Positions 17,245 through 26,050 of a stretch of DNA of 42,359 nucleotides are shown here, piece by piece (position 1 is the first letter of the stretch; every line of letters begins with the position of its first letter). The stretch covers positions 1 through 42,359 of the forward strand of contig JBBAFB010000004.1 of assembly GCA_041655595.1 (NCBI GenBank), read 5' to 3'. This DNA comes from JBBAFB01 sp041655595. Its GTDB lineage: Bacteria; Bacillota; DULZ01. The notes below the pieces were generated by a model. That model was not told the DNA's origin. It made no database searches and saw nothing but the letters and a program-made list of their open reading frames with translations. Position numbers and translations under genes: made by a program.

Positions 17245-19269
17245 TTATTCTGCCGCACTAATTACTACCACCGTTTCTGCCGCAAAAGTGTAGCCCTCAG
17301 TCTTACCTAAAACAAAAATTACATCCCCTACCGCCAAATCCTGCAAACGGATATCATTGCCGAATTTAATGAACCTGGTATAGCGGTCAGTGTAGACTCC
17401 CACTCCCTGAGCATTACCCCCGATAATTTCCAAACTGATAACTTGGGAATCCCGGGTAACTCTGTCTACAACCCCAATCAAGTAATCCTTCACCATTCTA
17501 TTTTCGGCTTGCAAACTGACAATACTTTCCCCTTCAACCCTAATGGAAACATAATCATCAATACGAAGATCCGTAACGGCAATATTATCCCGCTCTTTTC
17601 TTAGCTTAGCATCCGGGGCAACTTCAAACTGCCACTCCTGGCCGCTGCTATCCATAATTGTTAAAAGGGGTGTTCTGGATAATGTGATAGAAACTATCCT
17701 GCCTTCCGTATCCATAATCAGTTTTTCTGCATAGATTGATACGGCTCGGTTATTTTTAAGATCAATTTCAAGCACATCCCCTTTTCTCAGGTCTCGTAAA
17801 GCGGCAACTCTGCGATCCCTGCGGACAGTTGCATTCTCCGCTACCTCAAAAGATTGCTCCTCCCAAACGCCCTTTGCCACTTCCACTCTCAGGACTATTA
17901 CTTCCTTGGGGAAAAAATCCAACCTTATAAAATTACCTTTAACTTCATCTACAAAACTGCTGGCCCATAATCTGGTTATTTCCGTACCCACCACCATAGC
18001 CCTGACCTGTTGCCCGATAGCCAGGTCCTGACCGTCCGATACCCTACCATCCATCTCTATTCTAACCTGATTGTTTAAAGAATAGGTGACCGGGCTGCTT
18101 CCCTCATCCTGAATAGTAATACTGGGGAAGAAACCAAAGGTAACAGCTCGAATTTCTCCTCTGACCTCTCTTTCGGCGTTTTCGCCGTCAAGTTCCACTA
18201 TATCATTGCCTTCCACCACTAAGGTAACCTTTTGCCCCGGCAAAACATCGGTTACTTGAGCAGCCAAGCCGTCCACCGTTATTTTGGCATTAGATTTTAA
18301 ACTGTAATTTGTTAGGCCCAAACTGGTGTTTACAGTGAACACAACAGGAGAACCCAACATTATTTTATCAATCGTGCCCGTTACCGTTCTTCGGTCATAA
18401 GTAAATTTATCTGCCGGTATCACTTCCAAGTAGACCACCTGCCCCTGGGCATTCTTAATGGCCTCCAGCTTATCTCCCTTTACCAACCCGGAGATCCCAA
18501 CCCTGTTATTATCTTTAAAAATATCCGCCTTGGCATCTAAAACCAAGGTGATGATTTGCTCATCTGCATCCTTCACTAAGACAGAACTGCTGGAAGGACT
18601 GAAAACCTCGCCCTTAATTGTGTTTGCTGTGACCCTTTTTAACTTGTTATCTATTCTGGTCAGCATCGTTGCCATCTCTGCCCTAGTTACCTCATTGGCG
18701 GGCTTAAACCTATTTTCCACATCTCCTACCATAATGCCTTCCTTATTAACATAGGAGATAAAAGGAGCGGCATAAGGTGCCAAGTCATTTATTTCCTTTG
18801 CATCAACAAAGGTCAAGACACTGCCGGTTCCGCCTTCAAAGCCCATTGCCCTAGCAATAAAAACTGCAATCTCATGTCTTTTAATTGACTCTTTCGGACG
18901 AAAATCAAATATATCCGTTGTAGACAAAATCTTTTTGTTGATTGCTAAGGTTATTATCGGTCTAAAATCCTGAGTAACCGACTGGGGATTAGAAAAATTA
19001 GCAGGAAGTGTCAGGCCGGTTGCTTCACCGGTCAGGCCCATGGCTCTGATCAACATCACAATGGCTTGTTCCCTGTTGATATTCTCATTAGGACGATATT
19101 CCTCCCCATAGCCGGCAACTATGCCCTTAGCATACATTCTGCTGACATCCTTATCCGCCCAGTGGCCATCCATATCCTTAAAAGGCGTTGCCCCGGCCGA
19201 TGATGCCAGACCTAGCAAAAAAACAGTGACAATAGCTAGTACAATTGTCTTTTTACCCTTTATTCGCAA
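17245..19269 (-). CDS. SLH-domain surface protein with repeated beta domains
   Basis: 674-residue exported protein. The signal peptide (1-27, ending SAGA) is followed by three SLH repeats (PFKDMDGHWADKDVSRMY; an intermediate repeat; ITYVNKEG-like third repeat with VTRAEMATMLTRI), ending near residue 212. The rest (215-674) contains several related segments of about 70-75 residues of the pattern 'xVSITLSRTPLLTIMDSSGQEW', which look like small beta-barrels repeated along a rod. Start is a TTG with GGGGGA eight bases upstream. It follows the S41 protease gene by 56 bases. Anchoring to the pyruvylated wall polymer is expected; no enzymatic motif was seen, so a structural S-layer-associated role is most likely. 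Confidence 0.88.
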   Translation of the reverse strand: MRIKGKKTIVLAIVTVFLLGLASSAGATPFKDMDGHWADKDVSRMYAKGIVAGYGEEYRPNENINREQAIVMLIRAMGLTGEATGLTLPANFSNPQSVTQDFRPIITLAINKKILSTTDIFDFRPKESIKRHEIAVFIARAMGFEGGTGSVLTFVDAKEINDLAPYAAPFISYVNKEGIMVGDVENRFKPANEVTRAEMATMLTRIDNKLKRVTANTIKGEVFSPSSSSVLVKDADEQIITLVLDAKADIFKDNNRVGISGLVKGDKLEAIKNAQGQVVYLEVIPADKFTYDRRTVTGTIDKIMLGSPVVFTVNTSLGLTNYSLKSNAKITVDGLAAQVTDVLPGQKVTLVVEGNDIVELDGENAEREVRGEIRAVTFGFFPSITIQDEGSSPVTYSLNNQVRIEMDGRVSDGQDLAIGQQVRAMVVGTEITRLWASSFVDEVKGNFIRLDFFPKEVIVLRVEVAKGVWEEQSFEVAENATVRRDRRVAALRDLRKGDVLEIDLKNNRAVSIYAEKLIMDTEGRIVSITLSRTPLLTIMDSSGQEWQFEVAPDAKLRKERDNIAVTDLRIDDYVSIRVEGESIVSLQAENRMVKDYLIGVVDRVTRDSQVISLEIIGGNAQGVGVYTDRYTRFIKFGNDIRLQDLAVGDVIFVLGKTEGYTFAAETVVVISAAE

Positions 19270-19325
19270 TTTTCTTCCCCCTTTTTTTAATGGCGTAAAG
19301 CCGAAAGCTAAAAGCCTTCTACTTT

Positions 19326-20822
19326 TTACTTCTTAATGATGGTAACTGTGTTGGTTGATTCGTCATATTCCAGCTCTGCCTCAAGCAGCTCGGCCAAAGC
19401 CCTTGCCGATAAATACATTCGTTCATTATTGATGACAGGTGCTGTTGATAATGGTTGCACTTGTCCATTAAAAGAGACTTCCTTCACCCCCGGAGTCAGC
19501 AAAATTATCCTTTCCTCATTTGACGCCCTCACCTGGTTTTTTGTTTCATCCCAGTAAATATTTAAGCTAAAAATTTCACCCACGGAGCGAATGGGCATCA
19601 TAAAATGCCCGCCTTCATAAAATGGTGCCGGGTCTAAGGCTACCTGTTCACCATTCCAGAAAACACCCTGAGGACTCAATTGAAAGACACCGGCATATTT
19701 AGCCGGCATTTTGGCTAATTCCTCTTTCAAAAAAGCCAAAGCCCCTGCCAATTGCTGATCCTTAGCTTCAACTATTTTATCCGGAACCAAACCCACCCCG
19801 TTTAAATCGTATTCACTGGGGGTTAAATAACGGGCTGTTGTCAACTTAACCGCACCACCGTCGGAAAGGGGAAAAAGAGTCTGAACCGAAGCCTTGCCAA
19901 AGGTAGTATTGCCAACCAACCAGCCTGCCCCGCTATCCCTAATGATACCTGCCACAATTTCCGAGGCACTGGCACTGTCCTCATCCACCAAAACTACTGT
20001 CGGCAAACCAATGGCCACTGTCAAGGATTGGTAAGTAGTCTTATCACCGTCCCCATCTACCACATGTAACAAAGGATCCCCAATGCCAACGAAAAGGGAA
20101 CCGATATCTAAAGCAGCAGTTAAATAACCACCGCCATTTTGTCTTAAATCAAACACCAAACCCTTGGCACCGTTGAATTTTAAATCAAAAAGCATTTGCC
20201 TGAACTCCGCCCCGCTGGTGGGGGTAAAATTTGACAAGGAAATATACCCGATTCCCGGCTCCAACATTTGCGATTCTAGAACTTCAAGATGAATATTTGC
20301 CCTAGTCATACTAAAAAGCAAAACCTCATCATGGCCCTCTCTTAAAAACCCGATCAAGACCGTTGTACCTGCCGGCCCCCTGATTAAATTAACAATCTCA
20401 TCCTGACTAAGACCCTTCATGGATTCGCCATCAATTGAATAAACCAAATCCCCGGGTTTAACTCCTGCTCTTTCCGCAGGGGTGTTAGGGAAAACCACAG
20501 TTACCTCTAAATAATCTCCCTTCAAAACCAGCTGCATGCCTACGCCGGCATACTCTTGGGAGGAAGCAATTTTAAAATCCTCAAACTCCTTAGGACTCAT
20601 ATAAGTACTATGTAGGTCCCCCAGCTCGACAAATAGTTTTTCCACAGTGTCGGCGTCCAGAACCTGCTCACTGAATTCTCCGGCATAATTCTCTCTGATC
20701 AATTCCTTGATTTCTTCCAAGGGGACTGCCTGATCGGCATAAACTAAGGCCCCGGGAATGATGGATAGAAAAAGGATCAAAAGAAATAATGTTTTCAGAA
20801 CTTTGTTTCTACGTTTGATCAT
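19326..20822 (-). CDS. S41 C-terminal processing peptidase with PDZ and stalk domains
   Basis: 498-residue exported or membrane-tethered serine protease. After a signal anchor (10-30) comes an N-terminal helical part, a PDZ domain (about 90-170, NTPAERAGVKPGDLVYSIDG), and the S41 catalytic core with VFDLRQNGGGYL, SASASE at 283-288 (nucleophile region) and the general base Lys310 (TTFGKASVQT). The last ~110 residues are a copper amine oxidase N-like stalk domain (MPIRSVGEIFSLNIYWD). The family clips proteins at or near their C-terminus outside the membrane. It lies between the comK-like gene (58 bases upstream) and an SLH protein gene, which suggests surface protein maturation. Start ATG has AGGGGG nine bases upstream. 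Confidence 0.9.
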   Translation of the reverse strand: MIKRRNKVLKTLFLLILFLSIIPGALVYADQAVPLEEIKELIRENYAGEFSEQVLDADTVEKLFVELGDLHSTYMSPKEFEDFKIASSQEYAGVGMQLVLKGDYLEVTVVFPNTPAERAGVKPGDLVYSIDGESMKGLSQDEIVNLIRGPAGTTVLIGFLREGHDEVLLFSMTRANIHLEVLESQMLEPGIGYISLSNFTPTSGAEFRQMLFDLKFNGAKGLVFDLRQNGGGYLTAALDIGSLFVGIGDPLLHVVDGDGDKTTYQSLTVAIGLPTVVLVDEDSASASEIVAGIIRDSGAGWLVGNTTFGKASVQTLFPLSDGGAVKLTTARYLTPSEYDLNGVGLVPDKIVEAKDQQLAGALAFLKEELAKMPAKYAGVFQLSPQGVFWNGEQVALDPAPFYEGGHFMMPIRSVGEIFSLNIYWDETKNQVRASNEERIILLTPGVKEVSFNGQVQPLSTAPVINNERMYLSARALAELLEAELEYDESTNTVTIIKK

Positions 20823-20880
20823 TGTTAAATCCCCCTCTTTCCTTACCCATCAAATATTCTCCTCCCAAGACCAAATTCCT

Positions 20881-21486
20881 TTAATAAAATCCACGAAATC
20901 TGCTAACTGGATTCTTTTCCCGAATCATTGCCCATGCATGTCCGTCGGAAGGCCAACCATACCCCACCGGAAAACCCGGAGCACTTTGATATAGTTGATG
21001 TCTTCTATGATAATCTCCCAATAATTGTTCAGCTTCTGCAATTCTTTTTCTGAATGTTGCTTGAGAGGTTAGAACGTCTAAGTAGCTTTGATTATGAAAC
21101 AAAATTCTGGTGCGATAACCGGCCCGGGGGGAGTCCTCCCAACCAGCCATTTGGGATAAAACTACATAGCCCATGCTGCCGGCATCCTTCATAGGCGGCT
21201 CCCTTCTCTTAACCGGGAGCAGCACCAATTCCGACATAATTACCAAGGGAACTTCCCTTGAACAATGCAAAACCTTTCTGCCCCTGGCCTTGACCAAGGC
21301 TAGGTCCAAGGCAAAGTTTTTGGCCAAATGAGTCAAAACTGTTTTTGTTTTACGGGTGTCTACTACCCCCTCAGAGTATTGCAGCATCACCCCGGTATAA
21401 TTTCCTCCGTCTTCTGCTAAAAAGGGATATAGGGCCAGTAGATTTGGCCAATTTTGCTCCCAATCAATTTTTTTAGTTGTTTCCAT
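20881..21486 (-). CDS. ComK-like protein (tentative)
   Basis: 201-residue soluble protein. I see a distant resemblance to ComK, the competence transcription factor: comparable length, and in the same order a block like KVLHCSREVPLVIMSE then LVLLPVKRRE then GYVVLSQM then RTRILFHNQSYLDVLTS, which parallels ComK's hydrophobic strand, PIMVDPSNQIFLFPTLS, CGWISHVHV and TFSNGKTMELPIS regions. The last 60 residues have no match I recognise. The resemblance is from memory, so the call is tentative. It has an excellent ribosome binding site and a perfect consensus promoter whose spacer contains a LexA-like box. If it is a ComK relative it would bind DNA and activate DNA-uptake genes; the neighbouring genes here are surface genes, not uptake genes. 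Confidence 0.5.
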   Translation of the reverse strand: METTKKIDWEQNWPNLLALYPFLAEDGGNYTGVMLQYSEGVVDTRKTKTVLTHLAKNFALDLALVKARGRKVLHCSREVPLVIMSELVLLPVKRREPPMKDAGSMGYVVLSQMAGWEDSPRAGYRTRILFHNQSYLDVLTSQATFRKRIAEAEQLLGDYHRRHQLYQSAPGFPVGYGWPSDGHAWAMIREKNPVSRFRGFY

Positions 21487-21511
21487 TTTTGCACCTCCTT
21501 TAATTAGCTAA

Positions 21512-21540
21512 ATTATACCCAAACACATGTTCGATGTCAA
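21512..21540 (-). promoter_or_regulatory. Consensus promoter with LexA-like box in the spacer (comK-like gene)
   Basis: Minus strand TTGACA (21535-21540), 17-base spacer, TATAAT (21512-21517). The spacer and one base beyond contain CGAACATGTGTTTG (21520-21533), matching the Gram-positive LexA/DinR box CGAAC-RNRY-GTTYC except for the final base. A repressor bound there would block RNA polymerase. The ATG is 25 bases beyond the -10 box. Confidence 0.72.
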
Positions 21541-21569
21541 TTGATAAAGCTGAAAGCTTTCGGCTTTTG

Positions 21570-21596
21570 TCCAGCAATAGTCAAACCATTGCCGGA
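21570..21596 (-). terminator. Hairpin after the yvrJ gene
   Basis: Arms TCCGGCAAT and ATTGCTGGA (one G-T pair) with a 9-base loop on the minus strand just past the yvrJ stop, upstream of the comK-like promoter. There is no proper T run, so termination is uncertain. An AAAGCCGAAAGCTTTCAGC tract follows, similar to tracts at 6721, 12643 and 19299. Confidence 0.4.
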
Positions 21597-21601
21597 CTAT
21601 A

Positions 21602-21739
21602 TTACCTTTTTAGGCTCTCTCCCAAAGCTACTATGGCAATGGTTAGATCATCTATTTTTTTCTCCACCCGGACCAAGAGATAAATTGCTACGGCTATGGG
21701 AAAACCTACATTCGCTATTTGTTGCCATAGATCATCCAT
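21602..21739 (-). CDS. YvrJ-family small membrane protein
   Basis: 45 residues, starting MDDLWQQIANVGFPIAVAIY. It has one membrane helix (about 9-24) followed by a charged helix with VEKKIDDL. This fits the YvrJ family very well in both length and sequence (W..IAN.GFPI...YLL.R.E.K). Ribosome binding site AGGAGGG is eight bases upstream of the ATG. The family is common in Firmicutes and its function is unknown; it is sometimes found near phage-type or competence-related genes. Here it stands between the chemoreceptor terminator and the comK-like promoter, so it is probably transcribed alone. Confidence 0.88.
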   Translation of the reverse strand: MDDLWQQIANVGFPIAVAIYLLVRVEKKIDDLTIAIVALGESLKR

Positions 21740-21794
21740 TAAAAACCCTCCTTTCTACTGCAAATGTTACACCCACTGCTCAACAAACAAAAAA

Positions 21795-21816
21795 AACGCC
21801 GTCAAGCGGCGGCGTT
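21795..21816 (-). terminator. Terminator of the cps/S-layer operon
   Basis: On the minus strand a GC-rich stem (AACGCCG pairing with CGGCGTT) is followed by a run of eight T. It lies about 85 bases after the chemoreceptor stop codon and should end the long operon that begins at cpsB. Confidence 0.85.
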
Positions 21817-21899
21817 CCTAATTAGAAGCATCCACGGCTCCAGCGTTTAATATTTGGAAAATTAATATTAAATTTGTTGGTTACCTTCCTTTTACCCTA

Positions 21900-23357
21900 C
21901 TATATTTTGAACCTTTTGGTCAGTTCATTGAAGTTTTTCCCTAAATCAGCTAGTTGCTGGGCCAACCCTCTGACATGCTCAACACTGGCAGCCTGCTCCT
22001 GGGCACTACTGCCCACTTCCTCAATACCGGCGGCAGTTTCCTCAATGATTGCAAACATCTCGCCTACCGCTGTTGCTGCCTGTCCTCCTGCCTGCCTAAT
22101 ATTTTCGGATAAAGCATTCATCTCTTGGGATTCAAGCATTTTCTGTTGCAGATTTTCAGCCATTTTTTCAAAAGTAACCTTGGCCTCAGCAGAAGTGGCG
22201 GCGCTCTCTCCAATACCTGCATCTACCTCTAAAACATAGTTGCTGGCATTAGCAATATTGCTTTGTGTCTTTTTAATTAAAACTGCAATTTCCTGAGTTG
22301 CATTTTGGGATTGTTCCGCCAGTTTTCGCACCTCTTCGGCTACCACGGCAAAACCGCGGCCCGCATCCCCAGCTCTAGCTGCCTCAATAGCGGCATTCAG
22401 TGCCAAAAGGTTAGTTTGCTCTGCAATATTATTAATTACATCTAAAATACCTTCGATAGCGGTGGAATCCTTCTCCAAATCACTGATGGCATGCTTGGTG
22501 TTATTGGCGGCACCCCGCACCTCTTCCACTTTAATTAGTGCTTGGTTAGCGGCTTCTGCACCATAAGTAGCCGATGTAACCACCTCACGCATTGATTTCT
22601 CTAAGTTAGCAGCCTTTTCGGCTACCACATTAATATCCCGGGAAACTTCTTCCACAGCCTTGGCAGTGTCAGCAATCTGAATGCTTTGGTTATTAACACC
22701 CTCAGCCAAATCCTGGGTAGTTATGGCTACCTGCTGTCCCCCCTGCTCTAACTGCTCAAATTGTTCCGCTAGTTCCATGCTTTGATCCATCAAAGCTTTT
22801 GCGGCATCCTTGATTTCACCGACCAAGAGTCTGAAATTAGCCGCTAAGTGACCCAACACATGGGATAACTGCCCAAACTCATCTTGAAACAGCAAATCCA
22901 TTTGACCGGAAAAATCATTATCCCTTAGTTTTTGAGCGAAGGTTTTCAGCTTTTCTAAAGGCTTTAAAATAAAGTGGCGCACCGTAAAGTAAGCGATAAC
23001 ACTGGTAATTACTATCGCCACTAAAATGGACAGCACTTCCATAAATACTGTTTCACCCATCAAACTGCCAGCTAAATTTTTAAACAGATTACGGGAAGCA
23101 ACTGCCACTATATAGGCCGCTATAAATAGCCCCAGAATTTTAACAGTGATTCCCAAGCCCGCTTTTTTGATTTCCCCCTGCAGGACTTCTTTTTCAATTT
23201 GCGGTATTTGATTACTTTCCTGGGAGACCAAACCATTTTGCTCTGCCTCTTTGTCTTTAATTACCACCTGTTCTCCTTGTAACTCCCCCTGTTTTTCCGG
23301 AAAACTATCCACTTCCATCCCCTCCTTAGAAACTACTGCCAAACAATAGGCCGACAA
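21900..23357 (-). CDS. Methyl-accepting chemotaxis protein without outside sensor domain
   Basis: 485-residue chemoreceptor. The first ~68 residues are charged and probably cytoplasmic. Two membrane helices follow (about 71-95 and 105-132) with only about ten residues between them, so there is no extracytoplasmic ligand domain. Then come a HAMP domain (VRHFILKPLEKLKTFAQ) and a full signalling helical bundle with the hairpin tip EVRKLAEQSQNATQEIAVLI and NLLALNAAIEAARAGDAGRGF. The start is uncertain: a TTG at 23357 lies 12 bases past an AGGAGGT inside the end of the previous gene, while the ATG at 23318 is too close to its own AGGAGG. Five bases separate it from the dehydratase gene, so it belongs to the cps operon. 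It may sense the membrane, the wall or partners in the cytoplasm. Confidence 0.88.
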   Translation of the reverse strand: MSAYCLAVVSKEGMEVDSFPEKQGELQGEQVVIKDKEAEQNGLVSQESNQIPQIEKEVLQGEIKKAGLGITVKILGLFIAAYIVAVASRNLFKNLAGSLMGETVFMEVLSILVAIVITSVIAYFTVRHFILKPLEKLKTFAQKLRDNDFSGQMDLLFQDEFGQLSHVLGHLAANFRLLVGEIKDAAKALMDQSMELAEQFEQLEQGGQQVAITTQDLAEGVNNQSIQIADTAKAVEEVSRDINVVAEKAANLEKSMREVVTSATYGAEAANQALIKVEEVRGAANNTKHAISDLEKDSTAIEGILDVINNIAEQTNLLALNAAIEAARAGDAGRGFAVVAEEVRKLAEQSQNATQEIAVLIKKTQSNIANASNYVLEVDAGIGESAATSAEAKVTFEKMAENLQQKMLESQEMNALSENIRQAGGQAATAVGEMFAIIEETAAGIEEVGSSAQEQAASVEHVRGLAQQLADLGKNFNELTKRFKI

Positions 23358-23362
23358 CCAAA

Positions 23363-25204
23363 TCAGGATACCTCCTTCTTCCTTTGCAAGCCCGGCACTA
23401 TCATTGTCAGCATTTTTTCAACTGTGCTGTTTGACCAATGCAGACCCTCAACATCGGCCTTATTTAACAAGGCCTCTACCAAGGCTTTTTCCAACCCGTT
23501 TTGTCTACTGATAAATATCCTTTCATGCTTGGTAGCCATTGTACCTTCATCTGCAGTTAACAGTTCTTCATACAGCTTTTCCCCCGGTCGAATGCCGGTA
23601 AATTGGATCTCTATATCCTCCCCGGGTTCCAGGCCGGACAAACGAATTAAATCTTCAGCCAAATCTACAATTTTAACCGGTTCACCCATATCTAGCACAA
23701 AAACCTCTCCACCCCGGGCCATGGCACCGGCTTGAATGACTAATTGAACTGCCTCGGGAATGGTCATAAAATACCTGGTCATCTCAAGGTGTGTCACGGT
23801 AACCGGTCCCCCCCGGGAAATTTGCTCCTTAAAGGTGGGAATTACGCTGCCCCTACTCCCCAAAACATTACCAAAGCGAACTGCGGCATAACGGGTTTTA
23901 TATTTTTCCCCCATCAGCTGAATCACCATTTCCGCCACCCTTTTGGTGGCCCCCATGATGCTGGTGGGGTTAACAGCCTTATCGGTGGAAATAAACACAA
24001 AAGTTTTTGCCTGATACTTGCCGGCCATTTCCGCCACATTATATGTACCGAAGATATTGTTTTTAACAGCCTCACCTGCATTACACTCCATTAGGGGAAC
24101 ATGCTTGTGTGCCGCGGCGTGGAAAATTACCTTCGGCCTAAAGGTTTGAAAAACCTGTTCAATTCTGGCTTTATCCTTAACATCCGCAATAACTGTTTCC
24201 AGAACAACCTTGGGAAACAAATAGCTTAGTTCCTGTTCTATTTCAAAAATCGGATTTTCATCATGACCCAAAAGGAGTAGCTTTTCCGGATCATACTTGG
24301 CAACCTGCCGGCAAAGCTCCGAACCGATTGAGCCACCTGCCCCGGTGATTAAAACCGCTTCACCCTTCAGATAACCCGCTATCTCCTCTAAATTAACCTG
24401 CACCGGCTCCCGACCCAACAAATCCTCAACTTGTACCTCCCGTAATTGTTGCAGGGAAACATCACCGTCAATCAATTCATAGACCCCGGGCAAAATCTTT
24501 AGTTCGGCAGTAGTTTCCTGACAAATCTCCACAATCTCCCTAATTACTTTACCGGAAACGGAAGGTATGGCTACGATAATTTCCTGAATACCGTAGGCTC
24601 TGACTAAGTCGGGGATGTCGGCCCTGAAGCCAAGTACCGGTAAACCATATAGATGCAGATTCTGTTTTTGGGCATCATCATCCACAAAACCCACCGGATT
24701 ATATTGATTATTATAATGACTTTTTAACTCCCTGGCCACTAAAGCCCCTGCATCCCCCGCCCCAATAATCAGCACTGGCTTACCGCCCTTTTTGGGCATC
24801 CACGCGTGGTCTCTAAATAAACGCCAGGCCAAACGGGAACCGCCGATAAAAATAATATTTATCAGCCACGTTAATAAAATCACGCTCCTGGGCATTAGGC
24901 CGGAAAGATTGATGGCTGCAAAATATGTATAGGCAATGGTTACGGCACCACCAAAGGTCACAGCGGCCAAAATAGATACCAGCTCACCAATGCTGGCATA
25001 TTGCCATAATTTTTTATATAAACCAAAAAAATAAAAAGTAACTACCATGATCATCGAATAAGCTACTACGATCTCTTTATAAACAGCAAGATATCGCCCA
25101 GGCACAACCCCATCAAAACGAAGCATTAGGGCTACCCAAATGCCGAGATTAACCAAGATCAAATCCACAAAAATTAAAATTATTACTTTAACATAACGAT
25201 TCAT
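23363..25204 (-). CDS. Membrane nucleotide-sugar 4,6-dehydratase (CapD/FlaA1/PglF type)
   Basis: 613-residue enzyme of the polysaccharide biosynthesis protein family. Four membrane helices (about 6-120) precede a first Rossmann domain (LIIGAGDAGALVARE at 146) and a second, catalytic short-chain dehydrogenase domain with TGAGGSIGSELCRQ (287-300). The catalytic part reads ISTDKAVNPTSIMGATKR with Met417 in place of the usual Tyr, as is normal for this family, and Lys421. It makes a 4-keto-6-deoxy sugar from a UDP-HexNAc, usually the first step to bacillosamine- or FucNAc-type sugars. Start ATG at 25204 has GGGGG eight bases upstream; a longer frame adds 15 residues. The sugar may enter S-layer glycans or the wall polymer. 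No glycosyltransferase is nearby. Confidence 0.9.
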   Translation of the reverse strand: MNRYVKVIILIFVDLILVNLGIWVALMLRFDGVVPGRYLAVYKEIVVAYSMIMVVTFYFFGLYKKLWQYASIGELVSILAAVTFGGAVTIAYTYFAAINLSGLMPRSVILLTWLINIIFIGGSRLAWRLFRDHAWMPKKGGKPVLIIGAGDAGALVARELKSHYNNQYNPVGFVDDDAQKQNLHLYGLPVLGFRADIPDLVRAYGIQEIIVAIPSVSGKVIREIVEICQETTAELKILPGVYELIDGDVSLQQLREVQVEDLLGREPVQVNLEEIAGYLKGEAVLITGAGGSIGSELCRQVAKYDPEKLLLLGHDENPIFEIEQELSYLFPKVVLETVIADVKDKARIEQVFQTFRPKVIFHAAAHKHVPLMECNAGEAVKNNIFGTYNVAEMAGKYQAKTFVFISTDKAVNPTSIMGATKRVAEMVIQLMGEKYKTRYAAVRFGNVLGSRGSVIPTFKEQISRGGPVTVTHLEMTRYFMTIPEAVQLVIQAGAMARGGEVFVLDMGEPVKIVDLAEDLIRLSGLEPGEDIEIQFTGIRPGEKLYEELLTADEGTMATKHERIFISRQNGLEKALVEALLNKADVEGLHWSNSTVEKMLTMIVPGLQRKKEVS

Positions 25205-25312
25205 TTGTTTTGCCCCCATAAAACCGGTACAGTAAATTAACCATTTCATTTATCTTTCTAGATCCTGGCCCTACTTTCCTGCCAATTATCGGTGTACCCC
25301 TATTTTTTCCCT

Positions 25313-26050
25313 TCATTTGAAAATACGATGAAGCCAACCTTTTTTGTTTTGACCGGCATCGCTTTCATCATTGTAATAATAATAGTAATAATAGTACCCA
25401 CCACCTACTTGTTTAACTTTATTTAAAACCACGCCGAGAATACGTGCATTCACCTTGCCTAATTGCTGCTTAGCCAACATAACCGCTTCTCTGGTAGTTT
25501 TACCGGCTTCTATTACAAACACCATACCATCCACCTTGGTGGCAAGAATGGAAGCATCAGCCACCGTGTTAACCGGAGGAGAATCAACCAATAACATGTC
25601 ATAAGCAGGGCGAATTCCATTTAAAAATTCTTCCATTTTAGCGGAGCCTAAAATTTCTGCCGGATTTGGTGGCAATGGGCCACTTGTAATTATGTCTAGG
25701 TTTTCAATGGCGGTTTTGTTAATTACGGAATCTAAATCCAAACCCCCGGCCAGTAAGTTGGACAGGCCTACATGGTTTTCCAGATAGAAGATCTTATTCA
25801 CCTGAGGCCGACGCAAGTCAGCATCTATCAAAAGCACCTTACTTCCGGCAATAGCAAAAGAACTTGCCAGATTTGTTATCACCGTACTTTTACCCTCACT
25901 AGGATTGGAACTGCACACAGCGATTACCTTCAGCGGCTTATCCACCCCCATAAATTGTAGATTTGTCCTCAGCATTCTAAAGGCTTCGGCGGTGATAGAT
26001 TTAGGATCCTCCACTACCAGCAAATTTTTCTCCAAATACCTTTTATCCAT
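25313..26050 (-). CDS. cpsD: CpsD/CapB-type bacterial tyrosine kinase
   Basis: 245-residue cytoplasmic BY-kinase. Walker A SSNPSEGKSTVITN (Lys54), Walker A' KVLLIDADLRRPQ (71-83) and Walker B DMLLVDSPP (151-159) are complete. The tail contains eight consecutive Tyr (219-226), the site of autophosphorylation. The kinase part is separate from its membrane activator, as in other Firmicutes; the activator is the preceding gene, whose TAA overlaps this ATG (TAATG). The phosphatase cpsB is at the head of the same operon. The kinase cycle normally controls polymer length and export; here S-layer genes sit in the same operon. Confidence 0.95.
   Translation of the reverse strand: MDKRYLEKNLLVVEDPKSITAEAFRMLRTNLQFMGVDKPLKVIAVCSSNPSEGKSTVITNLASSFAIAGSKVLLIDADLRRPQVNKIFYLENHVGLSNLLAGGLDLDSVINKTAIENLDIITSGPLPPNPAEILGSAKMEEFLNGIRPAYDMLLVDSPPVNTVADASILATKVDGMVFVIEAGKTTREAVMLAKQQLGKVNARILGVVLNKVKQVGGGYYYYYYYYNDESDAGQNKKGWLHRIFK

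Noticed and set aside
23318..23357. ATG at 23318 as the chemoreceptor start
   Set aside because: Its AGGAGGGG touches the start codon, too close for use; the upstream TTG was preferred, though spacing there is long.
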